Source: Apoderus coryli (lineage: Eukaryota; Arthropoda; Insecta; Coleoptera; Attelabidae). Taken from it: a stretch of DNA of 64,000 bases. Location: positions 13,578,001-13,642,000 of the forward strand of contig OU452210.1 of the NCBI GenBank assembly GCA_911728435.2, read 5' to 3'. Shown piece by piece: positions 20,381-32,500 of the stretch. The first letter of the stretch is position 1, and every line of letters begins with the position of its first letter. The translations under genes and the position numbers were made by a program. The notes beneath the pieces are model-generated. The model worked only from the letters and a program-made list of their open reading frames with translations. It had not been told where the DNA came from and did no database searches.

Positions 20381-23300
20381 CTCCTCGTTACTATGGACTA
20401 CTTTATGAATAATTTATAGTACGAATGACAATGTTTTATTTGTTAATTTGAAACGGAGTCTAAAACTTAGGAGGTAGTTATTTAATTTTGAATTATTTTA
20501 ATTTTGCTCTTCTATATTTATTAGAACAGTAGTATATTTAGAGTCCTCGTGTCTTCAAGATCCGTTCTTATCTTTGTACTTTATTAATACTGGAAACTGG
20601 TTATTTCATGTTTATTTTGTCCAATTTTGTGTTGATTTGACAAGGTAAAGGTCTAGTCGTCACATTGGGTTATCAATGGCTTTGCTCCAACATGTCGAGA
20701 GTTATCGCTCACTTAGCTTTTTGTGAAATACTCAATCCCGACAGTCTATACAATTTCAGTTTTCTTTCAAAGGTGTCATTTAGCTTCTTTCTGTATAATT
20801 TTATGGTTTTGGTCAAATTTATTCCCAGACTAGCCTAGAATCCATGACTATGTGAGTATTTTAGCGTTTTTCCCTCTCAAAGTGAAGTGTCAGAATATTT
20901 ATAATATGATTTTCATATTTCGATTGCTTGGAAATTTGTTTCTAGGAACAAAGCTTATTTTTGTGTTAAATTATGAATCACAGATTCAATCCTTCATTAT
21001 TCATTAAGACCTAAGACAGTTTTAATAATTAATTTGACAATTAGATAATTTTTCATATTGATAGCTCAGCTTAGGTCAGTCGTGATTGTCCTGAATTAAT
21101 ACGAGATTGCAATTTACTTTGTTATATGAAACAATAATAAATGTTTTGTAGATTGCACCTTAGCTTCTTTAGGTAGAAGTCTAGACTAGAATCCATGGTC
21201 ATTCTGTGACATATTAATTTTCATATGATTTGATATTCTTTTGTACCTTCAGTACCAGAATAGACGAAAGGAAAATCCTTTTAGCGGAATTGATTTCATT
21301 ATAATTTTAGACCATAAGACTGTAGATAATAATAATAATCCTATATTTATTTATAAAACAATCTGGAGTTCATTAAAAAAAACCCAAGACATAATTTAAA
21401 TATCTCCTTAATTCAAAAAAATTGGAGTACCGTTTTGAGGTTACAAATTAACGACTGAAACAGGAAGTTCTTTGTTTTACAGATATTAGGATAAATTAAT
21501 CATAAAATTATGTATCAATCCGCGATTTAATCCTGTAGATATTATTATTGTGAAGATGGACTTCTTATGCGGCCTTGCTGGTGTACAGATTTTAGTAAGA
21601 AACATAAAGAAGATGAAACATAAACTATTGTGTATAGCGTGAATTTACCAAACAGTGGACAAATTATTAAAAAAAAGTGAGTGTATGATTTGAGACCAAA
21701 TGACTAGAATGAGATAGTATATTATCTCTTTTTGCTAGATAAAACAATTCACATAGTGTAATCCTTAATTGTACCATTTTGTAAATTAAGCGACATACGT
21801 CTTTCTCTGGAAAATGTTAAACATACATTCATGTTACTTATGTTATTTATTATTTGAAAGAAGTAAGGTGGTATAGTATGAATTTTTGAAAAATACTTTG
21901 CTTGTAACTAAAAATGAGGTTTTAAACTTTATTATTATTATTTATTTTTACCATTCCTTTGATTTGTATACAATTTAAGTATGTTTAGTTTTATATGTAC
22001 ATTTTTTTGGTTATATTACTAAAAATTCGTTTTTTATATATATTTTTAATATAATATTCATGTATGGATATGTTCACGTAACTTAAACCTTAAGCTGTAA
22101 CAATTTATCTTAAATGAACAATGATAATATTTTTCAAAGAAGTTATAGTTAATATATCCATGCTTATATCGGCTAGCACAGCTCACTGAATATGTATATT
22201 AATTAGAACTTTAGATTAAAAAGTTGATACAACAGCATTTAAGTTAAAATATAATGTTTTATTAGAAATAACTGATTTTTCTTTAAAAAATTACATAGCT
22301 TAACAGATAGTAGACAAAATAATAACAAATTTAAAGATATTTCTTCAGTTGTTGCGTCGTTTGGTTTCTTTTTTATTAGTAGAAACCACAAGGGATGGGA
22401 AAAATGAACAAAACAAACTTTTAACATACATTAACATAAATACAAAACAGTACAAAATTAAATTTTACAAGTTCTATTATCCACTTCTATTTTGTTCAAC
22501 TTTTAAGGCGACAATAGCGCACAAAGTTAAGTGTTTATCTCTAGACCCTGATACCTACTTACTTAAAATATTTGCACATTCACATTTTTGTTATGGTAAT
22601 TATAATTATTTAAAAACACGGAAGGAAATATCCCGAGATTGACAGCGCATTGTTTTGTGAAATGATAGAGTTATCTAAACTAAATTTACTTGAAACCATT
22701 AAAACAATAATACGTATTGATCGTTATTTGAATTAATAAACCAAAAACTTAAGATTACAATCTTCATTGATAAACTACATTGCTAATTCTATCAAATATC
22801 AGAATCGCAAACTTTTTTATTAAAAATACTATAACGGAAATAGCTTAATTTTCATTTTGGGTACGCAAGAAAGTTAAATGACAATTTTAAGCCAACCATT
22901 TATCAATTGTTGGTAATGTTTAACTTTTCTATTTCTTTATCTAACCATAATTGGAACTAACTCATCTCCAATCATGTATCATAACTGCTGTTAAATAGCT
23001 CTTGGTTTGTTAAAAGAAACAATTATTGTAATACACATCATTTTCTCCGACTTTTGAATATAACAATTTAATAAAATAATTACAACTATTGTTGACGTAA
23101 AACTTATTTTAGCTGTTACCAGCAAGACGCTGCATAGACAAAATGTTACTACGAATGTCAGCAGTCTACTTTGTGGGCCTAAGTTGACAATGCCTGAATG
23201 CTTAATATAGTTTCATTAAATATATTTGGACAGAAGACACTTTATAATAACAAACTCAAAACCTAATCCATACCAATGTATAAATCAAAATTACTTTTGG

Positions 23301-26300
23301 CATTATCATGTTTCGTCAAACTCAAATAATGGTACTTAAGTGTCATGAAGCATACAACAATGAACAAGTTATATTGCTTAAAATTATTTATTATCGATAA
23401 AAACAATGCAATCGTCATATAGTATTTCTTATCAATTAATTTAATTTGATGATGTATACAATATCTACAATGTATAACAAAATAAATAAAATACAGCCAT
23501 AAATTGTTGAAATGTTGCTGTATCAAATGAGCAGCTAAACCTGTGCTAAAGTCGCTTCAGTGTACTGAGCAGCCGGTATATATATGTGCAAACTGTATAA
23601 AATTTTTGTATTCTACTGAATGAACAATGTATAATTTTACTAAATTGTACAATAGGTACTCTTTTTCATTGTTTGTACATGATCTAGCATTATTGTTTTA
23701 ATTCGCAAATTTTTCAAAATTGATGCTATACCGCACCAAAGTGTCAAGCCTCATGGAGTGTAGTAAATGGTGCGCACTTTTTCAAAAGAAAAATATTATT
23801 CATGTTTGGTATTACTACTGTGCGAATGCTTTATACATGTCTGATAATGAATTCATTTAAATAAATGTACAAAGGAAGTACCGACAAATATGGTGTTTTT
23901 ATACAAGTTTTAATTTTCTATGTTTAGAAAATATATAAAAAGAATGTTTTATACATCCCATTTTAGCTGTTAATATTTAAAAATCTGTTATTACAATACA
24001 AAATACAACAAAGTACATTTTTTGACTGTAATGGTTTTAGAGAAAACACAGTCTGGATCTAGAACTCAAATGTAGTTTAAATATGTGGTGATATTTTTCT
24101 GGCTGTAGGTATATTCATCTTATGTATGATTGCATATTGTAAATTAAGTAAATGCTAATTAAATAACCTCTCTTTAATTTATCCTTTAGTTTAATTAGTT
24201 TTCTATTTAGTCAAACAATCTTGACATATTCCCGCCAAAGAACAATACATGCCTTGCTTGGTTAAATTGTAACTAACAAACTTGCTCTGACTAAATGATA
24301 TTTTCTTCTAATAATAATTATTATATCCAAACAATCATATAATATATATATTTTTCCGTTTACATTTTCTTCTTCTATTTGTTGCTATTTGCTATTTTAC
24401 AATATTAAGGCATATATGAATGTTAAAAATTTTTCGGCAAGTTTTCTGTAAACCATTTTAAAGATAAACCAAGATTTTAGCCTTAGAGTTAGTGTCAAAA
24501 TATTTGCTGTGTGATTGACTAATTAAAAATCAAAAAATAAAAGAACCAACGGTTTACAAGTACTACTATGTCATTAGACAAATGCAACAAGGTCTAAATT
24601 TACTAATTTTGTCACAACCGACCCGAGGAAAAAGTGATTGTCTCTCTCCATTTACTTGTCACGATCAATTTTGATAATAATTGTCTTCTTAAGTTGTTGG
24701 GTTTTCCAAATCTTTAAACAGTCATTCTAATACAAAATCGTATTCTTCGTTCTCTCATTTTTTAAAGTTTATTTTGTCAATTATATTTTTCTCAATTGAA
24801 TTTTGGTAACTTTTGAAAAAGGGTTTATGTCCACTCTCCACATTGTATGTTACAAATCTCTGCTCCAATAACGTAATTCGCTGACGCTCTTTCAGTGTTT
24901 CAAGTGAATGGTTTTGATACATGGTAAGTATGTTTACTATATGAATTATTTATGTTATAGATAAATAATAAAAGTTTAATATATCGTGTTACTAAAAGTA
25001 TAATTGAATACAAAGGAAAAGAAAATTAAGTAACATGAAAATACAAACATATACGTACTTGTTCCCTTTTAAATAAAATATAATAAAAATAAAATGTATC
25101 ACATTTGATTTGAACTATCCTGGGTTATTTACAAATGAAAAAAAAACTTCATACTCGAAAATCTCAAGTGGGTTAAATACAACTTTTAATCTTGATCTAA
25201 CTACTAATTAATTTGGCTTCTATATGAGAATAGGTTTGAAATTTTTGAATTTTAAATTAAAGCAAGATTATGCTTTGGTATTTTGGTAAGTATGCAGAAA
25301 TGAATTCATACGTACGTAACATAAATTGAAATTAAGTGAAATTGATATAGGTATTATTAGTTAATTTTACCAAAGATTATACACTGTAATCTTTTATTTT
25401 TACTATTGTTCCTTATAAAGACTGATTTAACTAAAAACAAATTAATTAAATGTATAATAAAATTCGCCTAATGGTTAGACAACCATATAAATACGTAAAC
25501 CATTGCTAGCTCCAGCCGTGATACAAATATTATTCGGCGTTGCTATGTTTCCATTAGGTATGTCAAAAAACTCGTTTTCAAGCTAATTTAAAAAGTGGTT
25601 TGGTGAAGTGGTAAAACGAGTTTTTCAATATTACGGCTTATATTTCTATTATGTGCCACGCCAAACTAACTATTTCTCCAGCACTAATTGTTTATGATGT
25701 ACATACTTAAATTGTTAATAATTGTCAACTTTTTTCCTAGTAAGATAAAAAACTGAAACACAATAATACATAACTGCAAGGAAATAAAAATTGGAAAACA
25801 ATTAATCGATTTATAGTACTGCTGTTCCCAACGCTTAAAAGTGAGTCATTAAATTCTGAAGAAAATAATAAAATAACATTAAAATACATCAGAATTAGTG
25901 AAGTAACTCATGAAACATGATCAATTCGCTCGTTTTATGGTTCTTGAACTACAATTATGTAGTTTTTATGGTACTGAATCACAAAATCGAGCTTGAGACC
26001 TTTTGTGTTATAATTAATTATATAGGGACATTTACCACAATGTGGCAGAGCAGCATTTATTCAATTCATATTTGTAGATATGTATCCGGGCTGTTGTTAG
26101 TCCCGTATCTGTCATTGTTCCTGAAATACAACCCAAATTTTGTTTTGTTGCCTCTAGTATAGTATAGTATCATGCTTCAATTATTTATACACATAACGGC
26201 ATTAATTAACAGGTTATTCTAAATTATTTCAATCAATACACCTATTTTTACAATGTTACTGATATTTAAAGCAAATCCAGCTTCAACTTTCTGTCAAAAT

Positions 26301-26350
26301 CTGAAAACACAGCCTTAGATATGTCACTTTAAGACCCTCCCACTACTACC
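20381..26350. other. Intergenic region between osa and tango, no gene recognised
   Basis: About 6 kb of AT-rich DNA. Open frames are short and low in complexity, and none shows a known motif or splice-supported structure. One (AAT)n-ATTTATTTATAAAA tail at about 21325-21360 looks like another antisense non-LTR 3' end. The tango promoter probably lies at the right end of this stretch. Confidence 0.6.
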
Positions 26351-26359
26351 CCAACAAGG

Positions 26360-26400
26360 TTTTTTATAACATGGCGGAGGTTTTGTTGTAAACATTGTTC
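26360..26400 (+). promoter_or_regulatory. Possible tango start region with ATGGCGG motif
   Basis: AACATGGCGGAGGTTTT at 26368-26384 contains ATGGC, the reverse complement of the YY1/Pho core that often sits at transcription starts. The ATG itself opens only a six-codon frame (ending TAA), so it is not the protein start. The placement about 150 bases before the first coding exon fits a 5' UTR or start site. This rests on motif and position only. Confidence 0.25.
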
Positions 26401-26522
26401 TATAAATCGGTAAATAGTTTAATTAATAAAAAAGTTATGAAACATTTTTAATGTGAAACATGTTGCAAATTTGTGTTATAAATAACAGATAAGTTCAACG
26501 AACCGCATGGTTTTTAATACAG

Positions 26523-26550
26523 ATGTCAGCTGTTACACATTCCCTGTCAG
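26523..26550 (+). CDS. tgo: tango first coding exon, isoform A
   Basis: ATG at 26523 starts MSAVTHSLS and the exon ends with one base of a Gly codon before donor GTTAGT (26551). It joins exactly in phase to 26903. TTTTTAATACAG directly before the ATG resembles an acceptor, so this short coding exon may be preceded by a spliced 5' UTR exon. The exon is assigned by phase and by the similarity of the next exons, not by its own sequence. Confidence 0.65.
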
Positions 26551-29500
26551 GTTAGTAAAAAGGGGTAGTTTTTTTTTGTTAGTTGATTTGCTATGTAAAA
26601 TTCTTCACTACTTTAAGCTAATTACTTAATTTATATAGAATTTATCATATGATATTATTATTAATTATGTGTGCATTCCTATAAACACTAAGTGGTTCCA
26701 ATTAGTATATTTGTGTAGTAAACATTTCATTAATAATTGCTATACGTGGTACTTACTTACTAAAATGGCTTAAAACTAGAATTAATAACTTTTTTTTATT
26801 TATAAATGAGGTTACTACATATTTGGTATTACTACCTTACTTGTGTATATCTACTTATTTAGGTGTTTTATTAATAATCGTAATTTATTTATTAAATTAA
26901 AGGTGCTGATCCCACAAAGGGAATTCCAAAACGTAGAGCTGCCAGTGTAGGGTAAGTTTTAATTATTAAATATCCAAAATATTATTATTAACAAAAGTAG
27001 CAATTATGTAGGTAGTATTGGATATAATATACCAAGCAAACTTTTCTCTGCAAGGTAGGCAACCAACGTTTTACCATGCTTGTAAGGTGGTCTAACTTAA
27101 GACTTGAGAATATAAAATTCGTGATTACGCTTGTAAATATTTTAGCTTCGTTTTCAACGTATAGAACAGAATTTTAAAGATTCAATTATGATAATAGGGA
27201 TTTTCGCTTTAATCATTTTAATAAATCAATGGCAATTTTCTTATCAACTAACAACAGTCTACCAAGTTTTGTTATGGATTATAATATCTATAGGTAGGTA
27301 TTATTAAATAAAATACAAAATAGGTACGTACCGTAGTTCCACTAATATTTCAAATTATTTAAGACACAGTAGTATTTTAATACGATGTCCTATGTTAAAA
27401 CAAGACACAAGACATTGAGACGTAAGTACTATTATAGTTGGTTTATTTATTCAAATGCAATGATGTACGCAGGCCCGTCTCAAGCCCAAAGTTGGCAAGT
27501 ACTATTACTCCACTCGTAATGTTTAATTAGAAATAATTATTACTTCCAATTACAAGCAGATTTTAATGTATTCGTAAGAAACGAGTAATATTTAATAATA
27601 ATAATATATGTTTATTAGTTCTAAAAGGTATTACATAAATTTGTACAAAAAATGTATTATTACAACCATTAGAACTAAAGGGCGTGAAATCTCAGCCTCT
27701 CAACTAGGTTGAGTGCTGTTGAAGCCCAAGAAACAATACACAATAAAAAATAACAAACAAAAATCAGTACTACACAATAGATACAATATTAAAACACATA
27801 AGTATACAAAAATAAAGTGTTGGGTTAAAAACAGTGCAAACAAATGAAATGCCTAAACGCTGTCAAGCAATATCTTTTTAATCGTAGATCTGAACACATG
27901 CAAACTCTGAGAGAAATCCTTAATCACAAACCGGTTAACTAGCGTGGCGACATTATAAGAGAACGATCTTTTAAATATTTCCTTTTTATGAACAGGGACT
28001 GTTATTAGACTTTTACGTCTGATGTTTAGATTATGCACATCAGTTCTATTAACCAGATAAGGAGGGGTTTTGTATTTTATTATTTTGTAAAAGAAGCATG
28101 TTGAATGGTGAATGCGTCTGTTATACATATTCAGCCAACCTGCCTCCTTAAGTTTGTGGGATATGCGATGCCAAATATGAACCGCAAGCAAGAGTTCTGC
28201 AACCTCTGAACTCTCCCTCTGTCCACACTACCAAGACAAGGACCGTATAAGCTGTCACAGTAGTTTAAGGGCGGTTTGACGAGTTTAATTAACTAAAGAT
28301 CATCCGCATGAAAAACAGGTGGTCAATTCCGAATCAGTTCAGGATTTAGTTATACTCCGAACGATTTTCGTACTAATAGCTTAGATATTTTAATAGTTTT
28401 TGATAAAATAGGTACAGAACTTTTTAGTATCTAATATTTATTGATATCGAAATATTTAAATGAGTCAGGATGTTCTCCGGGTTTATAAATATGTGGGATA
28501 ACTTAATGGCAAAGCGGACCACAATGCTGGCTTTACATACACAAGGAATTTTGTTTAATTTAGCAGGGCCCCAGTCTAATTCAATAGGAACCAGACCGAG
28601 GCATGGGTCGACAGATACTAACGAATTCGTTTCGCTCTTTTTATGAGCTCGTCAGAGTACCATAGTCGTTGCCCATCTACAAATATCAGCCTGTATTTAA
28701 GCACAATAGGATACACAACAGTAGACACATGTAAACACGTATCATCTACATGTACATAGTAAAGCATATCCTATACCGTGCAGAGTCCGCTTTGCCATTA
28801 AGTTATTTTTCATTTATTATATTTACGGACATGAAATCCTTTTAATGAGGGATATTGTTGTAAACTGTCTACGATTAAACCAAACCTTTATAAAAATGAC
28901 AGCAGATTAGCGAATCAATATAGTATAACCATATGGTTTGTCGTTTTTAGATAGAATCGAGCAACTTGCTCAGAAAGTCAAATAAGAGCATTATAATGTA
29001 CTTTGTAGAACATCAGGAGTAAAACGGGGAGCGTTATTTCTATAGAAATAAATACAATGTTTAAACATTTTTGTTGAATTTTGCTTTTATTACTTAATTT
29101 ACAATATTTTGTAGGTATAGCGTAATGTCTAAAGATAAAACATAATATGCATATAATACTTTAGAATTGTACAAAAATTAGTTTTATTATCAGAAAACGT
29201 GAGCTGTTTCAGTTTCTCTGATAAAATGAAATGCAAACCAATACTTACTTTGTTGCTTATCTTGTTATACAGTAATAACAAGTTTAATTTATTTAACGCA
29301 AAAACGTTTTACATTTGTTAATGTAGTAGTAACAATTTTTCATAGTTGCTTCTGGATCTCAATCAAAAATTTGGATTAAATAATGTTCTTATGTTTTGAT
29401 TACCTCTGGAGGATGCTAACATTGTTAGCGACAAACGATGTTTAAAATAGTAATTGCATCGTTATATATTTTTTTTTCCATTTTCTTCAGATATTTGTCT

Positions 29501-32500
29501 GTTTAAACCACTTTTTTCTAGAGTACAGAACAGATCTCCCTCATCAAATGTATAAATAAAAGACATTATTCGAAAATCCATGTTCTCTTTTAAAGTTAGG
29601 TCAAGCAAAACTCTAATTTATTCGAATTATAATTTAATCAAATAAACAATGTCCTATTCCGTTAAACGCCTAATAATAAAAATGTAAATACCGATAAAAT
29701 GCGGTATTTGGCTGTCAAAGTATAGAAAAGCTACACCTTATTATATAAAGCATCTGTCTAAGCTTCAACATCATTTATAAAGATTTATGTTATCCGAGGA
29801 TATTTTAAAACTCCGAATAACAACGTCATCGTTCTTTATAAGTAGGTATATGTCCCCATAAATTGGCGAATATAATATTCGTAATTATAAATAGATTTAT
29901 TTTATACAGGGTGATTGGTAAAGTCGAGGCGAAAAATGAATACCTATATATCACTTTTGTTATTCTGATCAAGAAATAATAAGTGTTTTCCCTTTAGTTT
30001 CCAAAATATCTAAAAAAGTTTCGCCTAATATTTTTTTACTTACTTTTTGGTCTTACTTAGAGTGGCATCACCGAAGTCTCTTACAAATTTCACTTCCTAC
30101 CTAATCTTCTAATATATTCCACTCTCCTCAAAGTTATTTATATTTTTGTCATCGAATTTTGTTATAAATACACTGATAGCATTGGATATGATAGGAGTTA
30201 CAATGTCTTTTACATGGTGTTTTCAAAATTAAACTAACTTTAATCGTTTTCGAGAATTTTTCAAACAACGATTTTAATTTTATTTATTTCTGACATTATT
30301 TTTACAGGTATAAAAAAAATGAAAAGCACTCTCCTCTCATTCTTATTTTTTTGTGGAGAATAAGATAGCGTTTACAAATTTGGCGTAAAACATTCATGTG
30401 AGAAAGGCGTTAATAATTTCAATAAAATTTCTGTCCTTCCCAGTAATAATTTAAAAAAAAAACACATTTAGAACAAACTATCCTCAAATTACAAACGAAT
30501 TAAGAATGTTAATAATAGTATTTAAAGATTTATTATTTACGAAAGGTGTTCAAACAAAGGATCATCATTTTGTAATCATAAGTAACATCGCTTGACTGTG
30601 GAACCCAAGCTGTAAGGGTTGCAAACGCTTCTAAGTCCAAATAATAATAATAGCTTTATTGCCCAACAGATTTACAAAATCCCTTCACAGGACAATTCCT
30701 AGATACAGAAACTTTATTACATTCATATCTTAAATTCTAGATTTAATATAAGAAAAAATAACATCAAAATTCCAAAACCGCATGAACAACACGTTCTAAT
30801 TTACTAACACTATCAAAACAGTGACTTAATGCATTAAATTTAACAGTCATTACATAGAGTGGGGATCTCAAGAGAACATTAGTCCTAGCACGCTCACATC
30901 TAAACAAACAATCATGTCTAGTGGAAATTCTGGGAATATTAAAGTTTAGTTTTGAAAGAATATAAGAACAATCCACCTTGTTATGGAGAATATTATCCAA
31001 ATACATTAAAAATGACAAAACACGACGAAGTTCTAGACTTTGCATTGAAAATCGAGCTAAAAGAAGTCCCTGATCGTATCCTCGAATTGGATAAGCGCCA
31101 TTCTGCTTCCAGACCAAATATTTCAAAAATCTACGTTGTAATTTCTAATGACTGCTTATGATATGAATAAAATGATGGATCCATACTCTAATTTAGAGCG
31201 AACATAGGCAAAATAAAGGGCAATAAGAGCATCGAGACTCACAAATCCCTTACAACTTCGCACTAAGAAGCCATACATGCAACTTGCTTCCTGATTTCTG
31301 GTTTTAATGTGCTCATTAAATGTGAGTCTCGAATCGAATATCACTCCGATGTCAGTAGCAAGTTTGATCGGGACAAACAAATGCCGTTCAGTAGTAGATG
31401 ATGTAGTTCTGGTTTTTTTAAATGATCCATACTGCACTAAATTGGCAACTATTCTTCCAAAGAACTTTTTATTTGGCTGCACTCTTTCAGGGTAATTATT
31501 TAAATACATTTGCTCAGCTTCTTGAGCATAAAATGTAACACTTTAACATACCAAATTTTGTTTAGTCGAATAAAAAAACCGTGTATAGAAGAAAATGTTG
31601 TACTAAGACAGAAATAATAATAAAATAATAAAAAAAAGAAATAATAAAGTGGCAGACTATGGAGATTTGAATAATTTTAAATAACAGCTAAAAACACTTA
31701 CAATTTGTTTAAACCATCACATGTGTTATACCACCTATTTTTGAATTGGAAATGGCTCTAAATTTAACAATAAACAATTCAGGGCCATAATTAAAAAAAA
31801 AAAACAAGTTATACGTAGTGAAAACTTGTAACGCTATCTTATTCTCCTCAAAAAGTGCTGTTAATTTTTATATATCTGTAAAAATGTCAGAAATAAATAA
31901 AACCAAAATCGCATAAAACAGTTTTTTCAAAAATTCTCGAAAACGGCTAAAGTTAGTTTACTTTTAAAACCACAATTTAAAAGATGTTTAAATTGTACAA
32001 GGTTTCTCTAATTTAACCGATATTGTAACTGCTATCTTGGACATAGTGTATATATATAATATATAACAAAATTCGATGAAAAAAATAGAAATAACTTTGA
32101 AAAGAGTGGAATAACGTAATTTCTATAATAAATTAGAATATTAGGTACTTGTTTATGGCATATAGAAATGATAACTTTTATTCATATACAGTACTATTGT
32201 TTAAATTCTCCAATTGACTGATGAATGAATCTCAGATCCCTTTTTCAGCTAGAAATCTGTTTCTACTTCGTGCTTTTTATTATCTGTTATATCGATTTCT
32301 ATTTTAATTATTGTACATATCTGTATTTGTATTGTCTTGTAGTTAAATGTTTATTCTTTGGTTTTCCGACTAAGCGAATGTCTCATTGATCCTTGGCCAA
32401 CGCTGTTAACAGTTTAAAAATCTGCGATAAAATAATTTTCCGTCGCCTTTTCCCATTATCACAAACAACTAATAAATATGCCAAACGCCATGTATACTAA

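Noticed and set aside
31156..31509. A single 117-codon gene
   Set aside because: It is a chimera of an HTH-type transposon reading and a non-LTR C-terminal reading created by nested insertion.
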